NCBI RefSeq assembly: GCF_001540865.1
Contig: NC_033629.1
Location: 6,078,033 to 6,142,032 of the forward strand
DNA: 64,000 nt
DNA from: Ananas comosus
Lineage: Eukaryota; Streptophyta; Magnoliopsida; Poales; Bromeliaceae
Reading direction: 5' to 3'
Shown: positions 24,582 to 38,200 of the stretch, piece by piece
Layout of the letters: each line of letters begins with the position of its first letter
Numbering within the stretch: position 1 is the stretch's first letter
The notes under the pieces: generated by a model
What the model saw: only the letters and a program-made list of their open reading frames with translations
Told to the model about the DNA's origin: nothing
The model's database searches: none
Translations under genes and position numbers: made by a program

Positions 24582-27500
24582 TATGTAGTATGATAATTAT
24601 TAGGCTAAATTACAGAAACCTCCCCTGTAATAACCCGCTTTTTCACTTTTCCCCCCTGACATTCACTTTGCCCCCTTGTAAAATGAAAAATGTGCACTTT
24701 ACCCCCTACCGTTAGAGTTCCGTTATAAAATATTTTTTTATGCCGAAAATACCCCTCCGCCCTCTTTCTTGTTGCTTCGCCTCCCTCTATCTCGCCGCCG
24801 CCTCGCCGTCCTCCACTGCCTTGCCCTCGCCCACATCCCCTTCGCCCTCCTCCGCCACCTCGCCTTCGCCCTCGTTGCCCTTACCTACCTCTCTATCAAC
24901 ACCTATCTCGATTTCCTCTCTACTATCGTCGAAATAGAGGGGTGGCGAGGGTGCAGGAAGAGAAGGGGAGTAGGTGGAGAAGGAAATGGAGAGAAATCGC
25001 GGCCGATTGAGGTGGGAATCGTGGCCGATCAAAGGAGCGGCTGAGGAAGATGAGGAAGAAGACGAAAATGGTGAGGGGCAAAATGGTCATTTTACACACT
25101 GTAATCCCCCTGTGAACATTTTTTATTTTACAAGGAGGCAAAGTGTAGGTTTTTAAATGTCAGGGGGGGAAAGTGAAAAAGCGGGTTATTACAGGGGGAT
25201 TTTCTGTAATTTAGCCTAATTATTATATATCAATAATATATAATATATAGAATAGGAGTTTAATTTACCTTTTCCTTTTTTTCCCTTTCAACCAAACAAT
25301 CGTGATGGGAAACTTTTTCTACAAACCAACAACTAAAGAGTGTAAAATTTATTTTCCTTCGAAAATTTTTTTTCCACTTATTTTTTTTTCACAGTTTTAC
25401 GTGAAACCAAACAGCCCCTAAAGTGAAAAATGTCACTTTCATAAAAATGACTTTTACAAAAGTGACTTTTGAGTTCGATTGTATGGTTGGCTATAAAGTG
25501 AATTATAGAAAAGGGTTAATTGCATAAAGGCGGTGAATCGTTCCCGCCTTATGAAGACGGTGAACCATTCACCGCCTTATCAGTGTTTCAGCCCTAACCC
25601 CAAGACTTAGAGAAATTTTGGTTTGGGGTGTTTTGCACTAAAGACAGTGAATAGTACACCGCCTTAGTGAAGACGGTGAACCATTCACCATCTTCTCAAG
25701 GACACAAAGGCGGGGGGTGGGATTTGCACTGAAGGCGGTGAATGGTTCACCGCCTTATGAAGGCGGTGAAGTATTCACCGCCTTCATAGAAATATTACAA
25801 AGACGGTGAACGATTCACCATCTTTATAAAAAATTCCTGATGTAACGCTCACGTGGTGAAAGGAGGGTTAGTTTTCCAAATAAAATTTTGACAGAGTTAT
25901 TTTGCAAATTTTAAATTTTTGGAGGGTCAGTTTATAAAAAAGCCTGTTGAACATTGTAGGGATATACTTGCAATTCACTATATATGCAGGGACTTGTATG
26001 AAATTAACCCTATAGAAAATTATAGTTTTGTGGTTTCGATTGCTTGATTATATATAAAAAAGTGAAAATATAAACAAACGACTTAATACTCGTAATTTAA
26101 ATTAAAATCTATATTAGGATTTAAAATTAAAATTTAAAATTTAAATTTATACTTAAATCTGAGTTGAATTTATATTTAAAATTTAAGATAGACAATTAAA
26201 TTTATAATTTGAGTTTAAAGTTTAAGCAACAACTCATGTCTGAAATTAAATTCTAAAATCAAATTTCAAAAATTAAAAGATTAATTCAAATTTGAATTCA
26301 TAATTTGGATTTATGATTTGAATCAAATTTTAATTTACTTTTTGATCTTAAATTTTGAATTCAAATATGAATTCACAATTTGAATTTAAATTTAAATTAA
26401 TTTTGTAGTTTAAATTGCAATCAAATTGAACATTTGAATTCATAATTCAAATTCAATGTTCAAACTAAAACTCATTATTGAAATTAAACTAAAATATGTT
26501 CACTTAAATTCGAGCTCGAAATTCAGCTTAAAATTTAAATTTTGAATTCAAGTTTCAAAAAATAATTTGAATTTTTAGTTTGGAACAATTTGAATTCAAA
26601 GTTCAAATTGAAGTTCCAAGCTAAAAATAATTTGATTACAAATTAAATTAATTATTTAAATTTAAATTTAAATTTAAATTTTAAATTTAAAACTAGAATT
26701 CAAATTTAAATAAAAATTTAAAATTTAAATATAAATTCACAAAATTGAATTTAAAATTTGTGTTGAATTTGAATTTACAAATAAAATTCAGAATGTGAAA
26801 ATAAATTCGTGATTTTTATTCAAATAAGTTGAAATTCAACTTTAAAAATAAATTCAAAGATTAAAGTTAAGACCCAACATAACCTTTTAGATACGTTTTC
26901 CACTTTTAGTGACTTTAGAAACTTTTGAGCGGAAGTAAAAGAGTGAGATTCAGTTAAAATTCACTTTATCAACCCATTTTTTGTAAAGTGACTTTCATAT
27001 TCATTTTTGCAAACCAAACAATCGATAAGACGTCACTTTTCCAAAGTGCTACTTTCTGTGCTTCACTTTCGGCCAAACAAACATGCCCTAAATACGGACT
27101 CGCTTTGAAATAGCTAGAAAAATGAGTACCATTTACTACTTGTATTGTATTATGCATCTGTAGCACATTGTCATAATTTATTTTGTGGCTGTAGTTAGCA
27201 ATGTGGACATCATCTAGCTATTATTGTTAGTCTCTTAATAAATGTCAGCTCTATATCATAATTAATTAAATTTAGGTTAATTAAATCCACTTAAATCCAA
27301 CCCAAATCGCATCCAAGCTAAACCGTTCCTACACTTGAACCAAATTTTGAATAAGAAATTTCAGTTATGATGAGTTTTTAGAATCTTGGCTTTTGCAATG
27401 TGAATGGGGGAGATTCAATAACAAACTGGTGGTCTGAACTCAAAACTTTCAAATGGGAAAATAAACTAGCATTCAATGAAAATATTTTTAGCAACAGCCG

Positions 27501-29223
27501 ACAGTCTGATACAAATTCAAACGAGAATTCTGTTGAGGATTGAAGGTGATTGTCATATGTAGAAAGCTGACATAAAAGCAACGAGCCTCAACCTGGAACA
27601 GTTTTTATGAATTATCATCCGAAAATCGACTACTCTCTTCTCGCTTCCCTAATTGGGTGTCCTCTTTCTCTTAATCGTTGCTTGGATTGACTTTTCTTTC
27701 CCTTTTGTACTTGATCCTGGATTGTTCATTTTTCTTCTATTATTGCTATTCTGGTGATGCAGACCTAAACTTAATTAGGTTGCTTTGAAGCTTTGATACC
27801 CAAATAGGTGTAGTCAGAAATATAATAACTCAAATTAAAAACTACCGAAAATAAATGTTTCATTCCAATACTAATGAAAACTAAAAAGAAAAAAAATAAA
27901 TTAGGAACGAAAGAACCTATTGGTGTGGTCGGAGCCCTTAGGACTTCTTTTATCTTCAGAAAGTCGCTGAGAAATAATAATTTTGAAGTCGCAACGAGTT
28001 ATGGTTCAACCTGGATCAATTCCATTCCAAAACCACCAACAATTAGCCTACAGATTTGAAAGAACAGCAGCTCAGGACAGCGGCGGATAAACAGCAGTGG
28101 GAGGAAGGCTGAGAGGAGAAGAAAACCCAATCCAGGGCAGCAGCAGAAGAGAAGGGCAGCTTGGGAGGTGCCCAATCTAGAGTCATCATTCAGCAAGAAG
28201 GAGAAGTGAAGGACCTAATCTAAGGCCGGAAGACAGGAGTTAGCCCAAAGCAGGGACAAACAAGAGGAGCAGAGAACCAGCAATAAAAAACAAAATCAAT
28301 TGTCTGTAATCTCCAAACCAGCGGAAGTTTTGTGTAATAAACAGGGGTTGACATTTGGATTTCAAGTTAGACTGGTTAGATCTAGTCGTTAATAAATACT
28401 AATTGAATCCAAATCCTAATATATTGCTAAATTACCAAATTTGTCCCAATTGGAACGGGTGTAAACCTAGTAAAAGAAACTGATGGGGCAATAAAAGGTT
28501 AGACCGAAATTAGACTCAAATCGTAACCACAAAAAGAAAAAAATTTTAAAAAAAGCTGGAGAAGATATGAATCTCCTCAAATCCCCAAACATCATCGGGA
28601 CGACACACCAAGGAATTAAGTGCCGTCCCGTGCCGTACATCGGGACGGCACACCAAGGAATTAAGTGCCGCCCCATGCCGTACTCGTACGGCACCGGGCA
28701 TGCCGTACCGTGCCCCCAAGATGGGGGCACGGTACCGGGGCGGTATCGCACCCTTCTTGAGTCTCGCGGCACGCTTGTGCGTGCCGCTTGAGACAAAGCG
28801 ACATGCTGCTGGTGTGTGCCGCGGGCATGTACCGGCGTGTCGCCCCTTTTTTTTTCTTTCTTTTTGGCTTTTTCTTTTTTTCTTTTGTTCTCTAGGGTAC
28901 CGAGCCCCCTCTCCCCCTGGGCCACCTATATTGTCCTTTTTTTCACTTTGTTGTCTATTTTTCAACTTGTTTTTTGCTTTTTTGGCTGATGCTTTTTTTT
29001 TTTTTTTGATTGGCTTTTTCTTTTGACTTTTGCTTTTGTTTAGTCACCTTTTTTTTTCTTGACTTCCTACCCTCCCTCAATCGCTCCTCCCCTTGCGCAG
29101 GTTATCCCTAGGATTGAGTGGTCCCTACAAGATAATAATAGTATTAATTCAAAGAAATGATTAAAGGGGTTGATCTAAGAATCAAAAAATCGAAAGCACC
29201 ATATCCTCTATACTTTCGATAGC

Positions 29224-29264
<41 letters not shown>

Positions 29265-32200
29265 GAGCTTTTCGATCTTTTCGAGCCTAATTCGAACGAG
29301 CCGAGTAATACTCAAGCTCGGCTTGAAATGAATTTCGAGCTTTTTTTTTTGTTCAAGCTCGGCTCATTTAATTTCGAGTCGAGCTCGAGCGAGCCAAAAA
29401 TCGAGTCGAACGCGAGTCGAACGCTAGTCGGCTTGCTCATTTGCCAGCCCTACTCGAGTCTATTGGGCTGAGCCCTCTGCTTACACCACAAACATCCATT
29501 TTTTCTTCATAAAAAAATTTGTCAAAATTTGTCGCACCACGAAACTTTCGGTGAATCAGGGAAACAAAATCGATCTCATAAACAAATTTTCATCATATAT
29601 TTTTAAAAAGAATAAATGAGAAAAAAAATATGGATGTAATTGCGGTTCTATTCTGATTGTTCTAGTCATTATATGCTTTCTAATCGAATCAATATATAGA
29701 TCTTAAAAAGTTTTTAGAAAAAATAAAATTTTCTATTATTTTATCTGTTAGAATTTTTTTAATTGTAAAAAAAATAAAAACAAAAGAATTATCAAAGTTA
29801 ATAGATATGATTCCTTTTTTTTCATTATGTCGTTCTCTATAGATGACAATATGCCATATGATCAAGTGCGACGAGTTATGTGGAATTAAGCAGTCATCTC
29901 TATGTAAAGATGTAATTTTAAATAATTATTGTACTTGTGAATTTTATTATTGTATTTTAATTTCTATTCTACATTAGGTATAGTTGTACTTTACTTATAA
30001 AAAGCTTACATGCATGTTAATTGATGAGTATAGTAAGGTATACATAGCAATATTCATAATTATTTATTTAAATCTTTCAAAATAATATTATAAAGGTTTA
30101 TCGGAATCAAAAAAATGGGAAAAAATCCGTGCTAAAGCGTGCCAGTAGGAGGTCATACGTATCTATTGGCACGCAAGCGTGCCAGTGCCGTACCGTGTAA
30201 GGGACAAAACGACACGCTCCCGTGCCACGGCACTTCCCAGTGCCACGGCACTTTAAACCTTGCAACACACCATAACCAACTATTAAGTATTAAACTAAAA
30301 CTTAATCCGAGATCCGCATATGAAAAGTTAAAGGCTAATAAACTAAAAAGTTAAAGGCTAATAAACTAAAAATAGAGCAATCAATCGTGAACTGCATTAT
30401 CTTGCTGCTAGATGTCCCACTCCGAGCTACAAGCTGAACTCAAGGCAGCTACGACTGTTCTACAAGCTTCCCTGGTTCTCTTTTTTGCTATCCCTGCTGA
30501 TTTGCTGCGTTATATTAGTCCGGAACAGTGAAAGAATGATGATTGCTTGCTGTTGAAAGGTCTTTTGATGAATCTCATGACTTAAGCCCGAAATATTAGT
30601 ACAATATTTTCCTAAAGCACTCCACTTTCATGTAACATTTCGAAATCCTTTTTGAAACGAAACATTTGATTTAAACCCTTTCTTTACGACCTTACAAACC
30701 TGTTAATGGGATTTAATTGATCATTTTAGTTTCTATTTCTGCAAAAATCATTATTCTTCTCTTATTTATTTCAACTGTTCTCGAAATGTGACTTGAAATG
30801 TTTCGCACTATATCAGTTAGTTTGCTGATCTATTTCGCCTGCTTATTGTATTTCTTCACCTTTTGTTTTTGGCACGTACATCTTCAGAAATGACCTAGAA
30901 TTCTCTCAGACTGCCAAATTAATTTCTATGCTATGAGAAATTATTATATGATTTCTTATTTTCAAGTTTTTTTCCCGTTTTTGTTTCCTTCTACTCTGTA
31001 GGTCAAACTTTAGTTGTTGTAATTATCATGAATACTGAAACTTCACAGATATTATCAAAATCAAAATGGACAAGTAGTTATACAAACTTCCTCAAATACG
31101 AGAATGCTCTCAATTTAACTTCTCCTTTGACTGCTGATTTTATCTTTCTTGGAGTAAATCTATTTATTAGAAACTATGCGTCAATATGAGAATATGGTTC
31201 TTTCAACTTTCCTGTTTAAATTCTGTCACACTGTTTTATTTTCTGGGAGGAATCTATCAATTGAGATTTTCAAGCTTGTTTCTGTGCTTCAAAGCACTAG
31301 TCTAAGATGCTGTTTATGCAACTACTTTTCTGGTGGCATATGCATTCCTTTAGCTGCAACAAAAAGAAGTAACCTACATAAAACTTGCAGGGGTCATATT
31401 TGTGTCTTAAACAGTTTGTTTCTCCTACTAGAATCTGTTACCTTATGCATGTGATAGGAGTAGTCAATTAGTTTGGGTACTGCAAAAATGATATGATCAG
31501 CGGCGGATGCAAAGGGAGTAAAGCAGAGACGCACAACCTATTTAATATTTGTGGACTTTCACTACTGCTACAACTATGCCTTTGCTTAGTAAATGCCTCT
31601 GCTTAGGATATAAATATGAGAACATGGCAATAATTATTGTATACAATCCTCTTGCTCTGTGACGGATGCGCTAACAAATTATTCCCACAAGTATAATTTA
31701 AGTCATGCATCTCAATTTGATCGAAATTTTTGACTAGATCATCACAACTGGGATATTTCGCTAAATAGTCCAACAAAGATTTATAATTACAAAAAATAGG
31801 CGTTCAAAATTTTTATTTTTGAAAGTAGGATTATTTGTGCCATGTGTGTGCCATATAGGCGTGGAGGTGGCTGGGTACTCTGCAAGAAGCGGTTAATTGT
31901 TTACCACTTTATGAAAACGACAAACAGTTCATTGCTTTCATTTAAAAGTTTTCATAAGCTAATAAAGGTGGGAATGGATTACCCCTTTAGGGAAGTAGTA
32001 TTTCATTCACTGCCTTCGTTTGAGATTCCATTTTTAAGTTGTAGAGCCTTCAAATTTGACCATGAATGTTTTATGTCAAGATCACAATCACAATAATAAA
32101 TGCTTAAACTCACATACTTACTAGCATGAATAAAAATATTATAACAAAAAGAATATGGTGTAGACATTATCACAAATATATCAAATATGCATCAAAAATG

Positions 32201-35200
32201 AAAAATCTATATGCATTTCATCTCCTCGACATTATGTCCCTACCACATTCTCATCCTTTACCACGTTCATGTCCGCATCGTTGATCACATCTCGCTCGGG
32301 CACATTACACTCCATAATAGTGTACAAAATTAATCCCATGAATTTGATCAATATGCTCGATGGAGGTGCCCTTGATAGTTGGTTGCATCTATTGCGTCTC
32401 AAATATCAGCGGCAGGGTGCCCTTTTCAATAGGTGGGGTAGGAGTTAGCTCCGGATGTGGAGAAGATAAGGGCTTATCAACGTGAAAAACCTGTTGTCCT
32501 CGTTGGCATTGATATGGGATAAGATCTCCTTGGATATCCTCAGTATGCACAGGATTGGAAGTGAAAGTGGAAGGAATATCGAATAGATGAGCGAAAGTGG
32601 AAGGCAAGGATTTAAATGCCGTGGCACGGGCTCGTACCGGAAACTTGCTGGCACAGTACGGCACGATGCGTGTCGGGTCGTGCCGATGCGTGCCGGTCAC
32701 AAAATATATGTGTGCCGACATGTAATGGCATGAAATATTTATTTTTTTTAACAACAAAATATGCCAATTATTTATTATCTATTTTTATCAAATCTTTTGA
32801 ACTGCATTGAGAAAATTACTTAATAATTTCAAGAATAGAGGGTTTTAAGTTGTGCCATCGGCACGGAGCCTGTATTTTGCTGATATCTTACTGGCACGAT
32901 ACGGCACGGTGGATACAGCCCATATCGATGGACACTTTAATCCTTGGTGGAAGGCAAGGTTTAAAGTGCCATGACACGGGTGTGCCGCTGTTTGCCTGGC
33001 ACGGTACGGCACCGGCACGCTTGCGTGCCGATGGATACGCACAACCTCCTACTGACACGCTTTGGCACGAACTTATTTCAGTTTTTTGTTCCAATAAGCT
33101 TTTATAATGTTATTTTGAAAGATTTAATCAAATAATTATGAATATTTGCTATGTATAGCTTACTATACTCACCAATTAACATATTTGTAAACTTTTTTGT
33201 ATGTAAAGTACAATTATATTTAATGCAGAATAGAAATTTTTATAGGTTAGAATTTTTAAAATGCAAAGACATCTTTTTTTTCTTTTTGTTCATTTGACCA
33301 TATTACAGTCTTTCTTTTAGAAAATACAAAAAACATAATTTAAAAAATTATTTTAAAAAATATTTAAAAAAATTATTTTTTTAATTAATTTTTTCAAACA
33401 ATTAGTAGATCTATCAAAAAATTAAGCAATAAATTATATGACAAATAAATTAAATAAATTTAAGTATCAATTGATTTAATTTAGCTTTTAATTTTATCAG
33501 TATTTTCAATCTTCTAGCGCAAAAATAAAATTTTTTGTTTGATGTAGCTTAAAATTTGTTTATTGAGTTCGATTTTGTTCCCTTAATTCGCCAAAAATTT
33601 TGCTATGTGACAAATTTTGATAAAATAATTTGTGAAGAAAAAATAGATATTTGTGGTGCAAGCGGAGGGCTCGGACAAATGTGTATATTGATAAACAAAA
33701 GAAATTAAATTATAATTTTTTTAACTTATCTAATAAGTAAATTTTCGATTTGCAATGTCTTTAGGGAGGCGTGGAGTATCCAAAATGCTTTGGATATCCC
33801 AAAGAACAAAACAACAAGAAAAAAACAGAAAGAAAATAAAATCAAAAGAAAATAGCACAGTGCCGGCACGGCACTGTGCCGTGGCACGCTGCGCCGTGCC
33901 GCTTTGTCTCGTGCGGCATGGCGCTGCGTGCTGCAGCACGGAGGGTGGTTCGAAACCCCCCCTGTACCATGCCACTTTCTTGGTGACACGGTACGACACG
34001 GGGTGGCACTTTAAGCCAAGGATTTAAGTGCCATGGCACGGGATCGTGTCGGAAACTTGTCGGCACGGTACGGCACAGTGCGTGCCGAGCCGTGCTGATG
34101 CGTGCCGGTCAAAAAAATTATTGTGTGCCGACACATAATGGCATGAAATATTTATTTTCTTTAGCAGCAAAATATTCTAACTATTTATTATGTCTTTTTA
34201 TCACATCTTTTAAACTTTATTGAGGAAATTACTTACTAATTTAAAGAATAGAGGGTTTTGAGCTGTGCCATCGGCACGAGGTCTGTATCGTGCCGGTATC
34301 TTGTTGGCACGGTACGGCACAGTGGATACGTCCCGTGTCGATGGGCATTTAAAACTTTGCTTTAAAGTTTAAACCTTGGTGGAAGGAATATCAAACTGAG
34401 GGGTAGAAGTGGATGGGATGCTAGACGGAGGGACCAACGCTGATGGAATATCGTATGTAGGCGCAGAGGTGGAGGGAACATCAGAGGGATTAGCGAAAGA
34501 GAGATGAAGTATATATGGATGTCTCGGTACTAGGAAGATCGGAAGTCTTTCTAACACATTCTCAAGCTCTCATGATATGTGCTAGTCTCTATCATTCTAG
34601 ACATTTTTGAGGGATCATCCATCAAATCTCAAATGTTGCAAACTATGTGCCACATTGTATCTACTTGTATAATATAACATGTTTAGGTATAATGAATATT
34701 TTAATATAAATATGAAATAAACAAGATTGTACTGGTGCTCTCTCGTCATGCCTGCGTGGATGAATACTGAGCGAGGGTAGCTGTATCGAACAAGAGATCC
34801 ACCTGGTAGTAATACTCTAATACTATTGCATGTACAAGGAGGTGGCTTGTACCAGGTCACAATCTACCAAGGGGCTCTGTTTGGCAATGCTATCTAGACA
34901 TTTGGCCTATATCTGAATATAAGGAGCATGAAAGGCCACTTGATCTGTCCTGCGAGGTGATACGCTGTAATGACTCCACAGGCCATGGTATATGCTTATA
35001 TAGTCCAACCGGCGCAATACCTGATCATGTAAATATAGCTCTACTACATGATAGCATATCAGGCATGTCTTCGAATGATAGACAGTAGAGATCTCGAGTC
35101 AAAAAGTAGCATCAGTGTAAGGTATCCAAGTAACAGAGAGTCCAATCGAAAGTTTCGACTGCAAGTGAATAAGAAACTTCCGGAAGTAACTTACCTTAGA

Positions 35201-38200
35201 CTTCCTCTGCTGAAACCACCACCAATTGCTACCATTCTCTTTTTCATAGATTGCAAATGCCAATGGGCATAACCCACCATTTGCGTCTACACGTTGCAAT
35301 CAATGCATGGAACATATTGGTATAATCGCCTATAATTAATATCTAGATAATGTATACATGGTGAAAAGTACATAAAAAATTAGACAGTTCCTCATCATCA
35401 TCACATGCTTATCCTTATCACCTCTCTTGCTTTATACTTGAGGCAAGTTAGGTCATTATTTCATCCTAGTACCAATCGCCAGGTAAATATTTACATAGGC
35501 AATTATGTGAAAATAACATCAACAAAATTCACGAGCATAGATTTTCAAATCGGTGTCCGGTAATATCACGAAACAATAGTAATTGCACTTGTGGTGGACA
35601 TGGTTTTATATTTGGCTCCTATCATGCTCCATGTTTGTCTCCTGGTTTCTTGTCTCTCCCTCGGGGCCTGTCGTCTTCTTAGAACAACTCCAAATCTTTT
35701 TGTTGTTGAACCATTCGGGTAGGTGTTGGCGGAGAAAAAACTATAGGCTTACTGGTATTTATCTCTATACCTTCTTCTAAATAGCTAATTTGTGATTAGA
35801 ATCCGAAAAAAGAAGTATTTATACCTTCCCAATCATAGTGCCCTGTTTATTCATCCTTAACTGCATGTTTTTTTTTTTTTTTTTTTTTTTTGCAAGGTCT
35901 ATATGAACTGGACCATGATGCTTACAAACAAACTAGTACTTTCACATCTAAATGCATGAAAATCGTGCGAGAGTCAGCCACTTGTTGTTACAGATGAAGT
36001 TTAAGACACAAGATTAACAGCATTATCATTCTGGATATCCCGGAGTTCTTCCTATATGGTAATGAATGTGAGTAGTTATGATAAAATTCTGGGTATTTGC
36101 CTCATTGAAGTTTGAGAAGAAAGGATGGAAAGATTATATTTGATAGTTAAAACATCTATTTATCTAATTGTCACAGTGATATGCATTCATAAAGGAGTGT
36201 TTCGTAATGTGTGTGAATGATTGTTTAACCTCTTGGTTCAGATGAGATTAGTAATTTTGCTAGGAAAATTGTCTTATAATGCAATGGTTGTAGTAAAAAA
36301 GGAGCGTATATATGATTTATGCGAACAATATCTCCACTAAAGCCAACACAATGTGGGGGAAGAACATTGTGTTTGAAATATTTCTCCAGAATATTGTATG
36401 CCGACCAGTCAGTTTTCTATGTGCTATATTTTCGAATAGAAAAGTTAGCATGAGAAGAGTAGCAGAAAATCATACAAATCTGTCAATCATCTTCAAGAGA
36501 AGGATGTTAAAAGCATGATGTGTCCTTCACTCTTTTTTTTGTCCAGCAAAATAACTAGATTGACGAGTTCTTGAGCAAATATTAAAAGAAATTTGAGGTC
36601 TTTTCTCCTTGACTCATGTGCCCTGTCGACTATGAAGTTGATTGGTGCCTGCTCCTTTAATTTACTTTTCTGACATATTTTGTGAAAGCATCCAGTTATG
36701 TATCTCTCTAACATGGATAGAACAAGAAGTATTGATTAGTTTTTAGCTGGCATGTAGTTGCTTCGACTTTCGCTAGTTTGTACTTTACTACTATTTATTC
36801 TGCGGAAGGAAAGATGCGTTGCGTTATAAATAGAAATTTACATATATGCATGTAGTGTTTTCATGTTTGCAAGACATTTTGGCAGCCAGTGGATTTCTGC
36901 TTGTGGTGAACCATTTTGGTCTTGGATTGAGAGCTTTGCTTTTTGTATTTCTTTGATGGTTAAGGCCATATTGGCAGAGCAAGATGTATTATTATTGGTT
37001 AGGTGGAGAGAGAGGCACTCATAGATACGTGCATGGTTTGGTCCCAAACCGAAAGCCAAACTGAAGTAAACCATATAAGGTTATTTGGTTCAGTTTATAT
37101 GGTTTTCGGTTTGCTTCGGTTTTTTCAAATATACTAAAATTCAGTTTTCTGTTTCTGTTCAGTTGAACACATCTTAATAGAGCATAATTGAAAATTGAAT
37201 AGTGATATTTTTTCACACTTTTTATCTAAACTAGTTATTAAAATTTTATATTTATGATCAAATCTTGATCATATATCAACACACTTTTTAAAATTCTATC
37301 TTTATTATTAAATTGTGTGTGTGATTTCATAATGACTCAAGTTTCAATCTTAGATTAGAAATTAATTCATAAGGAAAATAAAAAATCTAAAAATTAATTA
37401 CGAAACCGAACCAAAGTTAATCAGGTTTGGTTTGGATTCATTCTGACTATAAATCGGTTTGGTTCTGTTGTAAATTTTTTCAAACCGAAAAATTCGGTTC
37501 GGTTTGAGATTTGCCCAAAAAACGAAGCAAACCAAACAGATAAAGGCCGTGTTGGTTGAGATTTTTTAAAGGGATGTTTGTATGATTTCTCTAAAGGGCA
37601 AAATGGCGTATGTTGCCATTAAAGAAATAAGTGTTTCTTCCTTCGTGGAATATTCATAACACTTAGTGTTTGGTTCACGATTTGTAATATTCCAATAATC
37701 TTTCATAACTTCTATTGAATATTATTCAAATCATTACCATTCAATTCAAGTTGGGCAATTGTGAAAGTGTTAGTGAAACAGTGGAATCATTATACATTCC
37801 TAGGTGACAGGAATATTAGATTATCATGGATTATGATGTATTCTCATTTCCATGCTTGATAGGAATAATTAGTAGTCCACTAGTAATTACAATCTTCCAG
37901 TATAGGGGCTTGATGAGTCAGTAACAAACTTGTCACTCCACATATAAAATATATAATATTCCCGGAATATTAAAAATCTTGAACCAAACAACTCCTTATC
38001 TGAATTCAAATACTCTCTGTATATTTGAGACCATCTCTCTGCTCTGATGTATGATATTTATACATTGTTGTCTATCTATCTCGTTTGGTGGTCTGTTGCT
38101 TGCACAAATCCATCCTCGGGGTGGGGTTCTACAGCTTGGCCGTGCACCTGTTTCCCTCCATGTGTATGGGATTGGACGTGAGTAATCCTCTCCAACTCTA

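Larger units (their letters stand above)
24086..27088. mobile_element. Harbinger-like element with nested insertions
   Basis: The left terminus GGGCATGTTTGGTTGTCCG and right terminus (complement GGGCATGTTTGTTTGGCCG), both followed by AAAGTG, are inverted repeats. TAA flanks both (24083-24085, 27089-27091), the 3-bp duplication typical of PIF/Harbinger elements. Of its 3003 bp, about 1.3 kb (24116-25418) and 0.5 kb (25513-26010) are later insertions. The rest, especially 26055-26880, is extremely AT-rich with AATTTAAATTT words. No transposase is visible, so it is non-autonomous. Confidence 0.75.
32389..34557 (-). pseudogene. Broken ORF with DIPST repeats, split by two hAT-type elements
   Basis: The minus strand at 34557-34387 reads a peptide with repeated [24 protein letters not shown] and DIPST units. 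The minus strand at 32604-32389 continues in the same style (LPSTF, DIPSTF) and on to an acidic/polar tail. The two parts join in frame if elements D, B and the duplicated GTGGAAGG are removed, so the insertions broke an existing reading frame within a PST codon run. I do not recognise the protein; similar Pro/Ser repeats occur in C-terminal parts of some plant transposon-derived proteins, and a MuDR scrap lies 0.6 kb upstream on the same strand. Confidence 0.5.

Noticed and set aside
25527..25825. CRISPR-like array
   Set aside because: The repeats are palindromic and unevenly spaced in a plant transposon with target duplication; spacers are not uniform and no cas genes exist here.
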